This document shows, piece by piece, positions 17,723-25,083 of a stretch of DNA of 64,000 nt. The notes under the pieces are model-generated. The model was not told where the DNA came from, searched no databases, and saw nothing but the letters and a program-made list of their open reading frames with translations. The stretch covers positions 85,421 through 149,420 of the forward strand of contig NZ_JANLNW010000011.1 in the NCBI RefSeq assembly GCF_025465945.1. Direction: 5' to 3'. This DNA comes from Pseudomonas sp. 6D_7.1_Bac1 (GTDB lineage: Bacteria; Pseudomonadota; Gammaproteobacteria; Pseudomonadales; Pseudomonadaceae). Position 1 is the stretch's first letter. Every line of letters begins with the position of its first letter. Position numbers and translations under genes: made by a program.

Positions 17723-18778
17723 CTAACGCTTTAAAAACTTAACGTTTATATTAATGGTTGCGCGCAAGCGCAATACGGGATCAACAATAGCGAAATAATT
17801 TTCCTGCGCTGTATTGTCCAGAAAAGTAGAAATACGGTTAAACACAGTAGCATCGCGTAATGCACCACTGTGCCCCTTGCCCTCGGTTACGATCAGTTTG
17901 CTTTTGCCCAGAACATGGTTAAGCACCATGGCCTCTTCCAAATCGATACTCACGTCTCCTTTATCATGCAATATCAGTACAGGCTGTGTTATTTTTGCGA
18001 TTAATTCGGGGCCGATTTTATCAGGATGAACGCCATAACGTAACTGATAGAGCTTTTTCATCGACGCTGCAATACGCTTGGGTAGTTTATTATTGGCAAC
18101 ATACTTATCCAGCACTTCGCCAAAGCTACAAGGACTACTGATCAAGATCATTCTCTTAAAAAATAGCCCTTGTAATGCGGCCATGCAGCTTACCAACCCA
18201 CCGGACGAGTGGCCGATAACGACTGAAAAAGGACCGTATTGTCGCTCGATATCGATTACTACTCTGGAGAGATCGTAAAAAGACACTCCCTTACCCGGGG
18301 ACACTCCATGTGCCGGTAAATCAGGTGCAAAGACGGTGTATCCTTTTGACTGCAAACGCTGAGCAAGGTGTCTGAGCATGATGCTTCGCCCATCCCAGCC
18401 ATGCAACAGCAATACTTTCTCTGTTTGCAGCTCTAATTGAGGGTAAATAAACATCTTCACGAAAGCGTGCCGCCAGGTGAAATTTTCCTGCCGGCACTGG
18501 CTGAGCAGCATCATCTCTGCGGGCTTATAGGGCAAAGGCCGGGTTTTTTCAAACAGGTGTAATGCATACAGCGCTGAAAGATAGGAAGACATCATGTCCA
18601 ATGAATAAAGGTCGAACATCCTTATTAAACGACACGCGCGGGTATAGTGAGTCATTGGCCTGACTCTGGCCTTCATTAACAATGAAGGGCGAAGCCGCAT
18701 CACCACCAACACCCGAAGGTAATTTTGGTGGATCAGCGAGAATATCAACAATAGAGGATAGATAACGCTATAGAACAT
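17723..18778 (-). CDS. Alpha/beta hydrolase with N-terminal hydrophobic segment
   Basis: 351 residues from ATG 18778, which has GGGA six bases upstream and overlaps the MATE gene. Residues 3-15 are hydrophobic (possible membrane anchor), and about 100 further residues precede the hydrolase core. The core has L-L-L-H-G-W-D-G (about 123-130), the nucleophile Ser191 in G-H-S-S-G-G, an Asp in L-H-D-K-G-D and His in G-K-G-H-S-G. It is the last gene of the right-hand minus-strand operon. The core resembles the hydrolase at 858-1679; the N-terminal extension is unique to this copy. Role could be thioester release, ester cleavage or detoxification of product. Confidence 0.82.
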   Translation of the reverse strand: MFYSVIYPLLLIFSLIHQNYLRVLVVMRLRPSLLMKARVRPMTHYTRACRLIRMFDLYSLDMMSSYLSALYALHLFEKTRPLPYKPAEMMLLSQCRQENFTWRHAFVKMFIYPQLELQTEKVLLLHGWDGRSIMLRHLAQRLQSKGYTVFAPDLPAHGVSPGKGVSFYDLSRVVIDIERQYGPFSVVIGHSSGGLVSCMAALQGLFFKRMILISSPCSFGEVLDKYVANNKLPKRIAASMKKLYQLRYGVHPDKIGPELIAKITQPVLILHDKGDVSIDLEEAMVLNHVLGKSKLIVTEGKGHSGALRDATVFNRISTFLDNTAQENYFAIVDPVLRLRATININVKFLKR

Positions 18779-20120
18779 TCTCATTCCCAATTTTATTCGC
18801 GAGCCGCCAGTACTCGTTGACAAATGCCAAAAAGTAAATCGTACTGAACATAATGATTAGACTCATAATCGCATTCAAGTTTGAGAAACGATCCCAACCG
18901 GCCAATAAAACGATCACCATGAGCAACTCTATAACCATCGTCAAAATTAATACACGACGAGCCTGATCAAGTTGCTCAAGTAACGCTTGTAAAGACGCCA
19001 CAAACGCTGTGAGGAAGAACGTAGGTAATAAAATCAGCATCATCTGGCTACTGGCTTCCCTGATCGCCCCATCACCTGAAAGAATGCCTATCAGCGTTTT
19101 TTCACTAAAATAGACCCCGACGGTGAGCAAAAGATAAAGCACACCAATAAATATCAGCCCACGATGCAGGAGTCGTTTCAGTCCCTCACCGCTACTGATC
19201 GCCAAACGTTGATTTATCAATATCGCCAGTGCAGAGCCACACGCCACGGCGGGAATAACAATAAACATTCTAATCTTGGTAATGATCAGGAACGCGGCGA
19301 CATACTGTTCACCCAACGAGCCAATCAGTGGAAACACCAGCAGCGAACTGAAAAAAACAACGATAAAAGACGCAAAAATCGGCAACCCAACCTGCTGAAG
19401 CAGACCTTTTAATCGAGGAATAAACGCTTCAGGTCGGTCGTCCTGCTCCTGGCGACCAACACGCCATACCAGCCACATCGCGACCGGGATCAATAGGCCG
19501 GACGCCAAGGCATTTGCCACGACAATGGAATAGAAGCCCAAACCGTAGACCTTGTAGCTGGTGTAGCAAATACCGGCGTTCAGGACGATATAAGCAATCA
19601 CAAGAAGCATGCTCAACGCGCTCTTGCCCTGCCCTCGCAGGGCGCTGTTACACATCTCCAGTTGAATGAACGGCAACATGGAAAGGAAGTAGAGGGGAAG
19701 TGCTGTCTGATAAAAGTTACCCCCTGATATAGGAAGTAGCTTCTCCAGCCAAGGCGAAGATAGCGCAATCGTCCCACTGAGTAAGGCCACAATCAGGATA
19801 CCCAGCACGGATAAAACTGACGTCGCCGTCAGCACTTTCTGTTTTGACCAAAGATTCAAAGACCTGGCGCTGAACACCTGATTACTGATGGCCAGGCATT
19901 CGAGAATCGCCAGAAATAAAAAGCTGAACGGCTGGATCATCGACAGCCAATAAATCGACGTTGTCTCCGCGCCATGGCCCAAAATAGCTGTCTGAATGTT
20001 TTGTGAAAACGAGACCGCGATGGCAACAACAATCATTGGCCAGGCAAGCTTCAGTAGATCCGAAATATCCCGGCCCACCCCTTGGCGTTGCGACAGAACC
20101 ATGCCTGGTGATGTGTTCAT
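18768..20120 (-). CDS. MATE-family efflux transporter
   Basis: 450 residues with about 12 hydrophobic helices arranged as two six-helix halves. The N-terminal region L-L-K-L-A-W-P-M-I is the characteristic start of MATE exporters. Such proteins use sodium or proton gradients to expel amphipathic or cationic compounds across the inner membrane. The start overlaps the stop of the upstream ACAD-like gene as ATGA, so it is co-translated with biosynthetic genes. It gives the cluster a second export route beside the MacB-like system and may serve self-resistance. Confidence 0.9.
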   Translation of the reverse strand: MNTSPGMVLSQRQGVGRDISDLLKLAWPMIVVAIAVSFSQNIQTAILGHGAETTSIYWLSMIQPFSFLFLAILECLAISNQVFSARSLNLWSKQKVLTATSVLSVLGILIVALLSGTIALSSPWLEKLLPISGGNFYQTALPLYFLSMLPFIQLEMCNSALRGQGKSALSMLLVIAYIVLNAGICYTSYKVYGLGFYSIVVANALASGLLIPVAMWLVWRVGRQEQDDRPEAFIPRLKGLLQQVGLPIFASFIVVFFSSLLVFPLIGSLGEQYVAAFLIITKIRMFIVIPAVACGSALAILINQRLAISSGEGLKRLLHRGLIFIGVLYLLLTVGVYFSEKTLIGILSGDGAIREASSQMMLILLPTFFLTAFVASLQALLEQLDQARRVLILTMVIELLMVIVLLAGWDRFSNLNAIMSLIIMFSTIYFLAFVNEYWRLANKIGNENVL

Positions 20121-20761
20121 ACGACCTCCCCCAGGCTATCGCGCCGTGGCATGGCGTAATGACACGTCGTTTTGCCATACAGGCTATAAAACATCATTGA
20201 GAGATAAGAAAGCGTGTGCGTCGCGCCAAGCAGATAGCCATGACCGCCCATCAATTTTTCCGCTCTGTTAGTCAGCAGGGTGATCTGCCAATGGTCTTCT
20301 TCAGCATCTTGAAAATCCCCCGCCGCGGTGCGCATTTCCCATTGCGACACCAGCAGGCTGCACTGACTGTTCACATCCGCAAACTCGGCTTTAATCAGCT
20401 GATGCCGGGTGGTTTTCATACCAAAGCTCCTGCGTGCGGACAAATGCGTCCAGCTCATGCCCAACATGCGCATCAACAGCCCCAAACGGGCGGCGATAGA
20501 GGCAATGAGTTGGGTGTCATCGGCTGCTATCGTCCGCTCCCCTCCCAGGTATTGAAGATCCAGGCCGAGAGAGGCAAGCACTCTATCCACCTGCGGTGGG
20601 TGGCAGGCCGTCACCTTTCGCTCGTCCGGCACGAGTTGATAACCTTGGCTAAACGCGCGCCTGGTCTGATTGGCCAATTCGAGACGCCATAGCCGCACGG
20701 CTTCTGCGGGCTCATTACCCGCAAACAGCTGATAAACTCTGTTAAACGGACCGTCAGGCAT
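20117..20761 (-). CDS. Stand-alone ACAD C-terminal-domain protein
   Basis: 214 residues from ATG 20761 (GGAGAG upstream, overlap with the ACP gene). The sequence matches only the helical C-terminal domain of acyl-CoA dehydrogenases: L-G-M-S-W-T-H-L-S-A-R-R-S-F-G, then T-T-R-H-Q-L-I-K-A-E-F-A-D, then E-K-L-M-G-G-H-G-Y-L. The N-terminal helical and FAD-binding beta domains are absent, and the Y-x-E-G-T catalytic motif is replaced by L-G-A-T-H-T-L. It may be a structural partner of another ACAD or a diverged non-redox protein. The open frame has clean overlaps with both neighbours, which argues against decay. Confidence 0.72.
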   Translation of the reverse strand: MPDGPFNRVYQLFAGNEPAEAVRLWRLELANQTRRAFSQGYQLVPDERKVTACHPPQVDRVLASLGLDLQYLGGERTIAADDTQLIASIAARLGLLMRMLGMSWTHLSARRSFGMKTTRHQLIKAEFADVNSQCSLLVSQWEMRTAAGDFQDAEEDHWQITLLTNRAEKLMGGHGYLLGATHTLSYLSMMFYSLYGKTTCHYAMPRRDSLGEVV

Positions 20762-21014
20762 ATGAGCTCTCCGACTGCAGGTGCTGCTCAATCCAGTTGA
20801 TCAATTTACCGACCGTGGTGAATGCGTCCTGATTGATTTGATCAGGCTCAAACATTAAGCCGGGTACTTTTTCTTCCAGTGTCAATAAGAACTGCACAAA
20901 CAACACCGAATCCAAATCCAGGTCTTCGTTAAAATCCGTTTCCAGACTGACCGACACGGCCGAAGACATAATATCGTTGAGAGCTTCATTAACCGCCAAT
21001 AGAAGACGTGACAT
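20754..21014 (-). CDS. Acyl carrier protein
   Basis: 86 residues from ATG 21014, which has GAGG seven bases upstream; the first part overlaps the KAS III gene. The sequence is acidic and has the carrier motif D-L-D-S-V-L-F with Ser36 as the phosphopantetheine site. It is probably activated by the transferase at 8646-9341. Immediate overlap with KAS III copy C and the ACAD-like gene suggests that these three act on the same carrier-bound acyl group. Confidence 0.9.
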   Translation of the reverse strand: MSRLLLAVNEALNDIMSSAVSVSLETDFNEDLDLDSVLFVQFLLTLEEKVPGLMFEPDQINQDAFTTVGKLINWIEQHLQSESSYA

Positions 21015-21948
21015 GTAAAACCTCGCTGCTTTCGTTTTTTTCAATTAAGACGCATGAAAGCGTAATGCCCATGCCCATAGTCAGGCAGAGAATTTTTTTC
21101 CCTGTAAAATCTTTCAACAAGACAGATAAATTAAATAAAACATCCGAACAATAAGCATGCCCATACTCGGCAATATGATCGGTAAACATAATGCCTTTGA
21201 AATTCAGTTTGGCTGCCACTCTTTTCAGCATCGGCAGATCCAGGTTGCATGGAACAATTGCATCGATGCTTTCAATTGAAACGTTGAATTTATCCAGCAC
21301 GTATAGATAAAAATCATAATAGTCCTGCTCCAGCGACGAATATAACTCGCGCCGGCGCACTGCAGGCACATGCCGGTGATTATCATAAAAGGAGGACAAG
21401 TGCCTTACGGCGGTATGCTTCAAACTCCACTGCGCAGGTCCCGCGTTGAGTAGCACCGCCGCGGGCACTTCGGCCATTACGCCGTTATCCAGTCGATTAA
21501 TATCGCTATGAAAAGCCTTCTCCCCCGTAAGAAGAAGCATTGGCTCGCCGTTTTTAATCAATCTGTTCTTTAATAAATGAATGGCCGATAAGGCAGACGC
21601 ACAATGGTTCAAACTGACGGCAAGTACTTCCCAATGACCTATCCCACACGCCTCGGCAACGTCCTCCAGCCAATGATTATCAAAGAACGTGTTATGTGTT
21701 TGTGTTTTGGCATACACCAGGCATCCTTTGACTTCTTTCACATGAGGATTTGCAATAATCAGCGCGCAAAGAGTCTCCACCAGCATCTCAACATGCGTCC
21801 TGGAAGACATACCAACTGAGTGTAAAGAATAATAGCGCCGCAGTACCTTGCAAGCACCCGACTTTAAATTATGCGATTGCTCAAGCGTGCTCAATGATTC
21901 TAATGAAATACGATCCGGCAACCAACATAAATAATTAAGTGGCAGCAT
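20989..21948 (-). CDS. KAS III-like protein (copy C) with altered triad
   Basis: 319 residues from ATG 21948 (GCGGGAA upstream); the open frame extends further but lacks KAS III features there. Cys116 is in L-N-H-C-A-S-A-L as in copy A, and the last triad position is His264 in E-Y-G-H-A-Y-C. The catalytic His motif, A-P-H-N in copy A, reads V-P-C-N here, so Cys234 replaces His. The C-terminus T-M-G-M-G-I-T-L is normal. It is the first gene of the right-hand operon and is followed by the ACP. With Cys-Cys-His it may be an acyl transferase, a chain-length factor-like partner or inactive; sequence alone does not decide. Confidence 0.82.
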   Translation of the reverse strand: MLPLNYLCWLPDRISLESLSTLEQSHNLKSGACKVLRRYYSLHSVGMSSRTHVEMLVETLCALIIANPHVKEVKGCLVYAKTQTHNTFFDNHWLEDVAEACGIGHWEVLAVSLNHCASALSAIHLLKNRLIKNGEPMLLLTGEKAFHSDINRLDNGVMAEVPAAVLLNAGPAQWSLKHTAVRHLSSFYDNHRHVPAVRRRELYSSLEQDYYDFYLYVLDKFNVSIESIDAIVPCNLDLPMLKRVAAKLNFKGIMFTDHIAEYGHAYCSDVLFNLSVLLKDFTGKKILCLTMGMGITLSCVLIEKNESSEVLHVTSSIGG

Positions 21949-22052
21949 AACGTTCCCGCATGGAGTAATTTTAGTGCATATATAAATTACCCACATAGTC
22001 CCAGAAACAGATGGTGCTTTTTGCCTCAAATTGCTTAAAAGGCATGAATTTC

Positions 22053-22075
22053 CCATTTGCAGGTCCCACAAATGG
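22053..22075. promoter_or_regulatory. Inverted repeat upstream of KAS III copy C operon
   Basis: CCATTTG at 22053-22059 and CAAATGG at 22069-22075 form a perfect 7-bp palindrome with a 9-base spacer, about 105 bases upstream of the start at 21948. It may be an operator for this operon. No convincing sigma-54 or sigma-70 promoter is visible between it and the gene. The gap 21949-22286 otherwise holds only the REP-like element and the repeat at 22219-22293. Confidence 0.4.
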
Positions 22076-22088
22076 AATTTTTACCGGC

Positions 22089-22165
22089 TAACGGCGACCT
22101 CGCGGCTTGCCGACGAGAGCGTCCTCAAAAACGCCATCGCCGGCAAGCCGGGCTCCTACAGGTCC
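22089..22165. repeat. REP-like inverted pair
   Basis: CGGCTTGCCGACGAG (about 22093-22107) faces CGCCGGCAAGCCGGGCTCC (about 22138-22156), the GC-rich palindromic core and arm typical of Pseudomonas intergenic REP elements. The two copies are inverted and not identical. It separates the cluster from the mobile-element region. Confidence 0.65.
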
Positions 22166-22218
22166 TGTGTGTTCAGTCCAGCATCGCCACATGCTTGGGA
22201 GACCATGCCAGGGAAAAT

Positions 22219-22293
22219 GGTATTCCAAATGAAAATTTAAACTTATAATATCGTTACAAATCAACATTTTATACATTCAGTTCAGATTACCCT
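22219..22293. repeat. Left copy of diverged 75-bp direct repeat (att-like)
   Basis: Begins with GGTATTCCAAATGAAAAT and ends with GTTCAGATTACCC (22280-22292). Aligned without gaps to 26578-26652 by eye, about 53 of 75 positions agree, with the strongest agreement at both ends. The GGTATTCC motif resembles an integrase arm site and the end resembles a recombination core. The FabF fragment begins directly at this core. Confidence 0.6.
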
Positions 22294-22439
22294 CAGCACT
22301 CAATCTGGAAACCCCGGATACCGCCGCCGAAGGCCTTAACCTGATTCGCGGCCGGGCCCAGCACCTGCCCATGGAATATGCACTGTCCAATGGCTTCGGT
22401 TTCGGCGGGGTCAACGCCAGCGTGCTGTTCCGGCTCTGA
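22287..22439 (+). pseudogene. FabF/KAS II C-terminal fragment
   Basis: The frame reads L-P-S-A-L-N-L-E-T-P-D and ends S-N-G-F-G-F-G-G-V-N-A-S-V-L-F-R-L followed by a stop. N-G-F-G-F-G-G-x-N-A-S is the conserved C-terminal end of FabB/FabF-type ketosynthases. Only about 50 residues remain, with no start or catalytic region, so it is a remnant. It differs completely from the KAS III proteins of the cluster. Its left boundary coincides with the att-like core at 22280-22292, so recombination there probably cut the gene. Confidence 0.82.
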
Positions 22440-22774
22440 ATTTAAGACTGGGTATTCAGTCCAGCTTCAGTGCCGTTGAGGTTTCAGCGCCGGTAGGTCG
22501 AGACCTCAACATCCCCCAAGACATTGGTCCTACCAATCAACCACCCCACTGACCACCTTCGACTCCGCTATCGGGGCATTTCAGCAATGAAAGCCCTGCA
22601 CGCCCCCCGCCCTAGCAGCGCGGGATAATCATCTGTGGGCCGTAAAAACGCCTCACTGCCTGTGTTCCTCGGCCAATATGGCTAGCGTCCCTTACAGGCT
22701 CTAGGAAAACGCTGAAAAAAACTTCCATCTCTGGTGAAGTACCCGCCTCACACGAACCAAACGGTTGAGCCCCG

Positions 22775-22837
22775 ATGAAACAGATGTCCTTCGCCGATGC
22801 CGAGTACGCCGGCAAACGTAACCATCGCCAATACTGA
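22775..22837 (+). mobile_element. IS5-family transposase N-terminal remnant
   Basis: M-K-Q-M-S-F-A-D-A-E-Y-A-G-K-R is the start of IS5-type transposases; homology then stops and a stop codon follows. No further transposase sequence or terminal repeats are seen. The rest of the 22440-23373 stretch holds nothing I can support. Confidence 0.75.
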
Positions 22838-23373
22838 GCCACTGCACACGATGGCACTTGCTAGTATCGGTCAATGGGCCTCAACGCCTAGAATTCACTC
22901 AACCCCTAAGTGGGGGGACAAATGGGTGGACAGAAATTTTAAAAGCCAATTCATCCAGCAAAATAAGGCCACAACTCAAAAATAACGCCGCCCACAAGCC
23001 GGAGACGCAGCAGATTGTGGCGGGGCGCTTGAAGGAATTGAAGTCTTGGCTACATGACTGATCCAGGCCACAACGTCCCCCTGAAGCCGAAGCGGCAGGG
23101 GACTTGAATCTATGGAAGTCTTCGGTCGCTGCCTGGCTCAGCCTCCGGCCCTACAAGGATATGCTTCAGCCGATCAGGCTGATCGGCCACCTGATGAGCA
23201 ATAAACATGACTTCCTCGATGTTAAGGACCGTCATCCATAGGCTGCACAGCTCCACCAAGCCAGACAAACCAGTCCATTCCGCACCTACCTTGCTCATCC
23301 ATCCTGACAGCTCGCGACGATTGAGAAAACCCGTCGCTAGCCTGTGACTACATGTAAAGGCAAACGAGTAGTA

Positions 23374-24030
23374 TCAGATCCGGCTAGCCCCAAAGCCATG
23401 ATGACCATCCCCAAAAGCCTTGGTTGCCGACTTACAGAGATAGCTAGCTCTATAAAAGAACTCAGCCTGTCCAACCGAGTCGTCACGATGCAGATGATAG
23501 TACGGGTTACTGGGGATCTCGACCAAGCCGCTGACCGCCTCTACTGGCAAGCCCAAGGCACTGGCCCAAGCCTCCACCAGACGATTGAACATGTTGTCCC
23601 GACCCGGCTCGAACTTACCCAGTGCATTGAAGGCATCGTAATTCAACAGGATTACCAAGTGGTGGTGAGGCTTTCCATGCTGCCCCTGCTCACGCGCCCA
23701 GACGAATCGAACATTGCTGTCATGGACATACGCGTTTAACTGTCGAGCTTTATGGCGGTTATGTTTAATTTTGGCTTTGAACGACTCAATGAAACGACCA
23801 ATCACTTCATTCGTGTAAGCGCTGTCGGGTAATTCAATCTCGGCAGGAAGCCGTAGATCAATCCTAAATGCAAACACACGCGAGTACTGACCAAGGGCAC
23901 TCTTGAGCGTCTGATAAAGACGACTCAAGTATTGACTGACAAAAGGACCTTTGTCCTCCTGAATGGGGAAGGCTTCATACCTATTTCCATAATGAAGAGA
24001 TAGGTTAGCATTGACGGGATGACGCAGCAT
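23374..24030 (-). CDS. YagK/YfjJ-type (inovirus Gp2-like) protein
   Basis: 218 residues; start at 24030 with GGAG seven bases upstream. Hallmarks include R-V-F-A-F-R-I-D-L-R-L-P, W-A-R-E-Q, the His cluster G-K-P-H-H-H-L-V-I, and near the end Y-L-C-K-S-A-T-K with G-H-H-G-F-G-A-S-R. These match the YagK/YfjJ C-terminal family, found in P4-like satellites and filamentous-phage-like elements. The His-rich strand recalls HUH replication proteins, so a Rep-like role is inferred. A second tract for helicase or capsid genes is absent. The pairing with AlpA (24418-24618) is typical of small integrated elements. Confidence 0.85.
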   Translation of the reverse strand: MLRHPVNANLSLHYGNRYEAFPIQEDKGPFVSQYLSRLYQTLKSALGQYSRVFAFRIDLRLPAEIELPDSAYTNEVIGRFIESFKAKIKHNRHKARQLNAYVHDSNVRFVWAREQGQHGKPHHHLVILLNYDAFNALGKFEPGRDNMFNRLVEAWASALGLPVEAVSGLVEIPSNPYYHLHRDDSVGQAEFFYRASYLCKSATKAFGDGHHGFGASRI

Positions 24031-24417
24031 GTTATTACTCCATGGTTTAGTTCATACTCTAAACACATTGAGTAATTTTCTACTGAGCACTCAAGACAAC
24101 TCTCTGACATGCTGGCTTTATGGCCAGCCATCCATAATCAGTGATATCTAGATATAGACACATCTATACAAAGGTATAGCTATAAACAGTTACAACTACA
24201 AGCACTCAAAGCTACAAAAGCATACTACCAATACCGAGAAGTACTTTTACAAAACGACTTAAAAACCATCCACAAATACGACATAAAACAATCACGCAAG
24301 CAACAACTTCAACTCTGACAAAAAATCATTACAAGCATCTCCCCTCACGAGGTTTCTACTTACCACTAAAAATCCAACATATCGCTTTAAATAGTACCCC
24401 ATCATAAAACAACAAAT

Positions 24418-24618
24418 TCAAATAGGCCCGACTCCTTGCAAATCACGTTCTTTAACTCTATCTAAAATCCAACCCTGAACCTCACCCTCTAGCCAACCTA
24501 CACAACGATCCCCCAAGGAGACCGGCTTTGGAAAAGATCCTTCCGCAACGTACTTGTAGATCGTAGAGCGACCAAGGCCAGTAGTACCAACTACGTCTTT
24601 CAGACGAATTATTTTCAT
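24418..24618 (-). CDS. AlpA-family regulator/excisionase-like protein
   Basis: 66 residues from ATG 24618, with GGAGTCTGTC upstream; an ATG at 24642 is in frame. The MerR/AlpA helix-turn-helix is clear: I-I-R-L-K-D-V-V, then G-L-G-R-S-T-I-Y-K-Y-V-A-E-G-S-F-P-K-P, and W-L-E-G-E-V-Q-G-W. AlpA proteins activate or assist excision of P4-like elements. No integrase gene remains nearby. The gap 24031-24417 between it and the Gp2-like gene is AT-rich and I see no gene in it. Confidence 0.92.
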   Translation of the reverse strand: MKIIRLKDVVGTTGLGRSTIYKYVAEGSFPKPVSLGDRCVGWLEGEVQGWILDRVKERDLQGVGPI

Positions 24619-24868
24619 GACAGACTCCTCATATCTATTCAATAGATACGGGAGTCACGTATCTTTTTACGAAAACGACCAAGTACAACAAGCCCGCCAC
24701 AAAAACAAACACCTTGCAGCCCAAAGAAACACGACCATATCGCCGAACCAGGATCGGAATCATTGACCATCTACGATCGGACGCATATACCTACGATTAA
24801 GGCAGCAAAAGCAATCATGAATACGCTGAGCCTACCTTTGATGCGAATCAGATGCTCAGCCATCACGT

Positions 24869-24908
24869 CAGTGAGCCAGTGAGCCAGTGAGCCAGTGAGC
24901 CAGTGAGG
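24869..24908. repeat. Five tandem copies of an 8-bp unit
   Basis: CAGTGAGC is repeated four times exactly and once as CAGTGAGG. It lies in the 465-bp non-coding stretch between the AlpA gene and the AT-rich gene at 25084. It could be an iteron-like site or slipped-strand repeat; the rest of that stretch shows nothing else. Confidence 0.85.
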
Positions 24909-25083
24909 ATGCCGATGGAGACCGAATTTTCGTGACTTTTATGCCATTTCCATCAACAAAAAATACACTAAAAAACCACACGAACAGCCCTTAAATAAAT
25001 CTATTTTACCCATAGATTTCTACTAGAGAAAAAGAGAAAATAAAGGAATAGTAGTTTTACCTCGACGCACTTGAGAGCCCTCT

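Noticed and set aside
23110..23298. A 62-codon minus-strand frame after the Gp2-like gene
   Set aside because: It is in plausible orientation but lacks a convincing ribosome-binding site and recognisable features.
24869..24908. Possible CRISPR array
   Set aside because: The repeats are 8 bases long with no spacers and no cas genes nearby.
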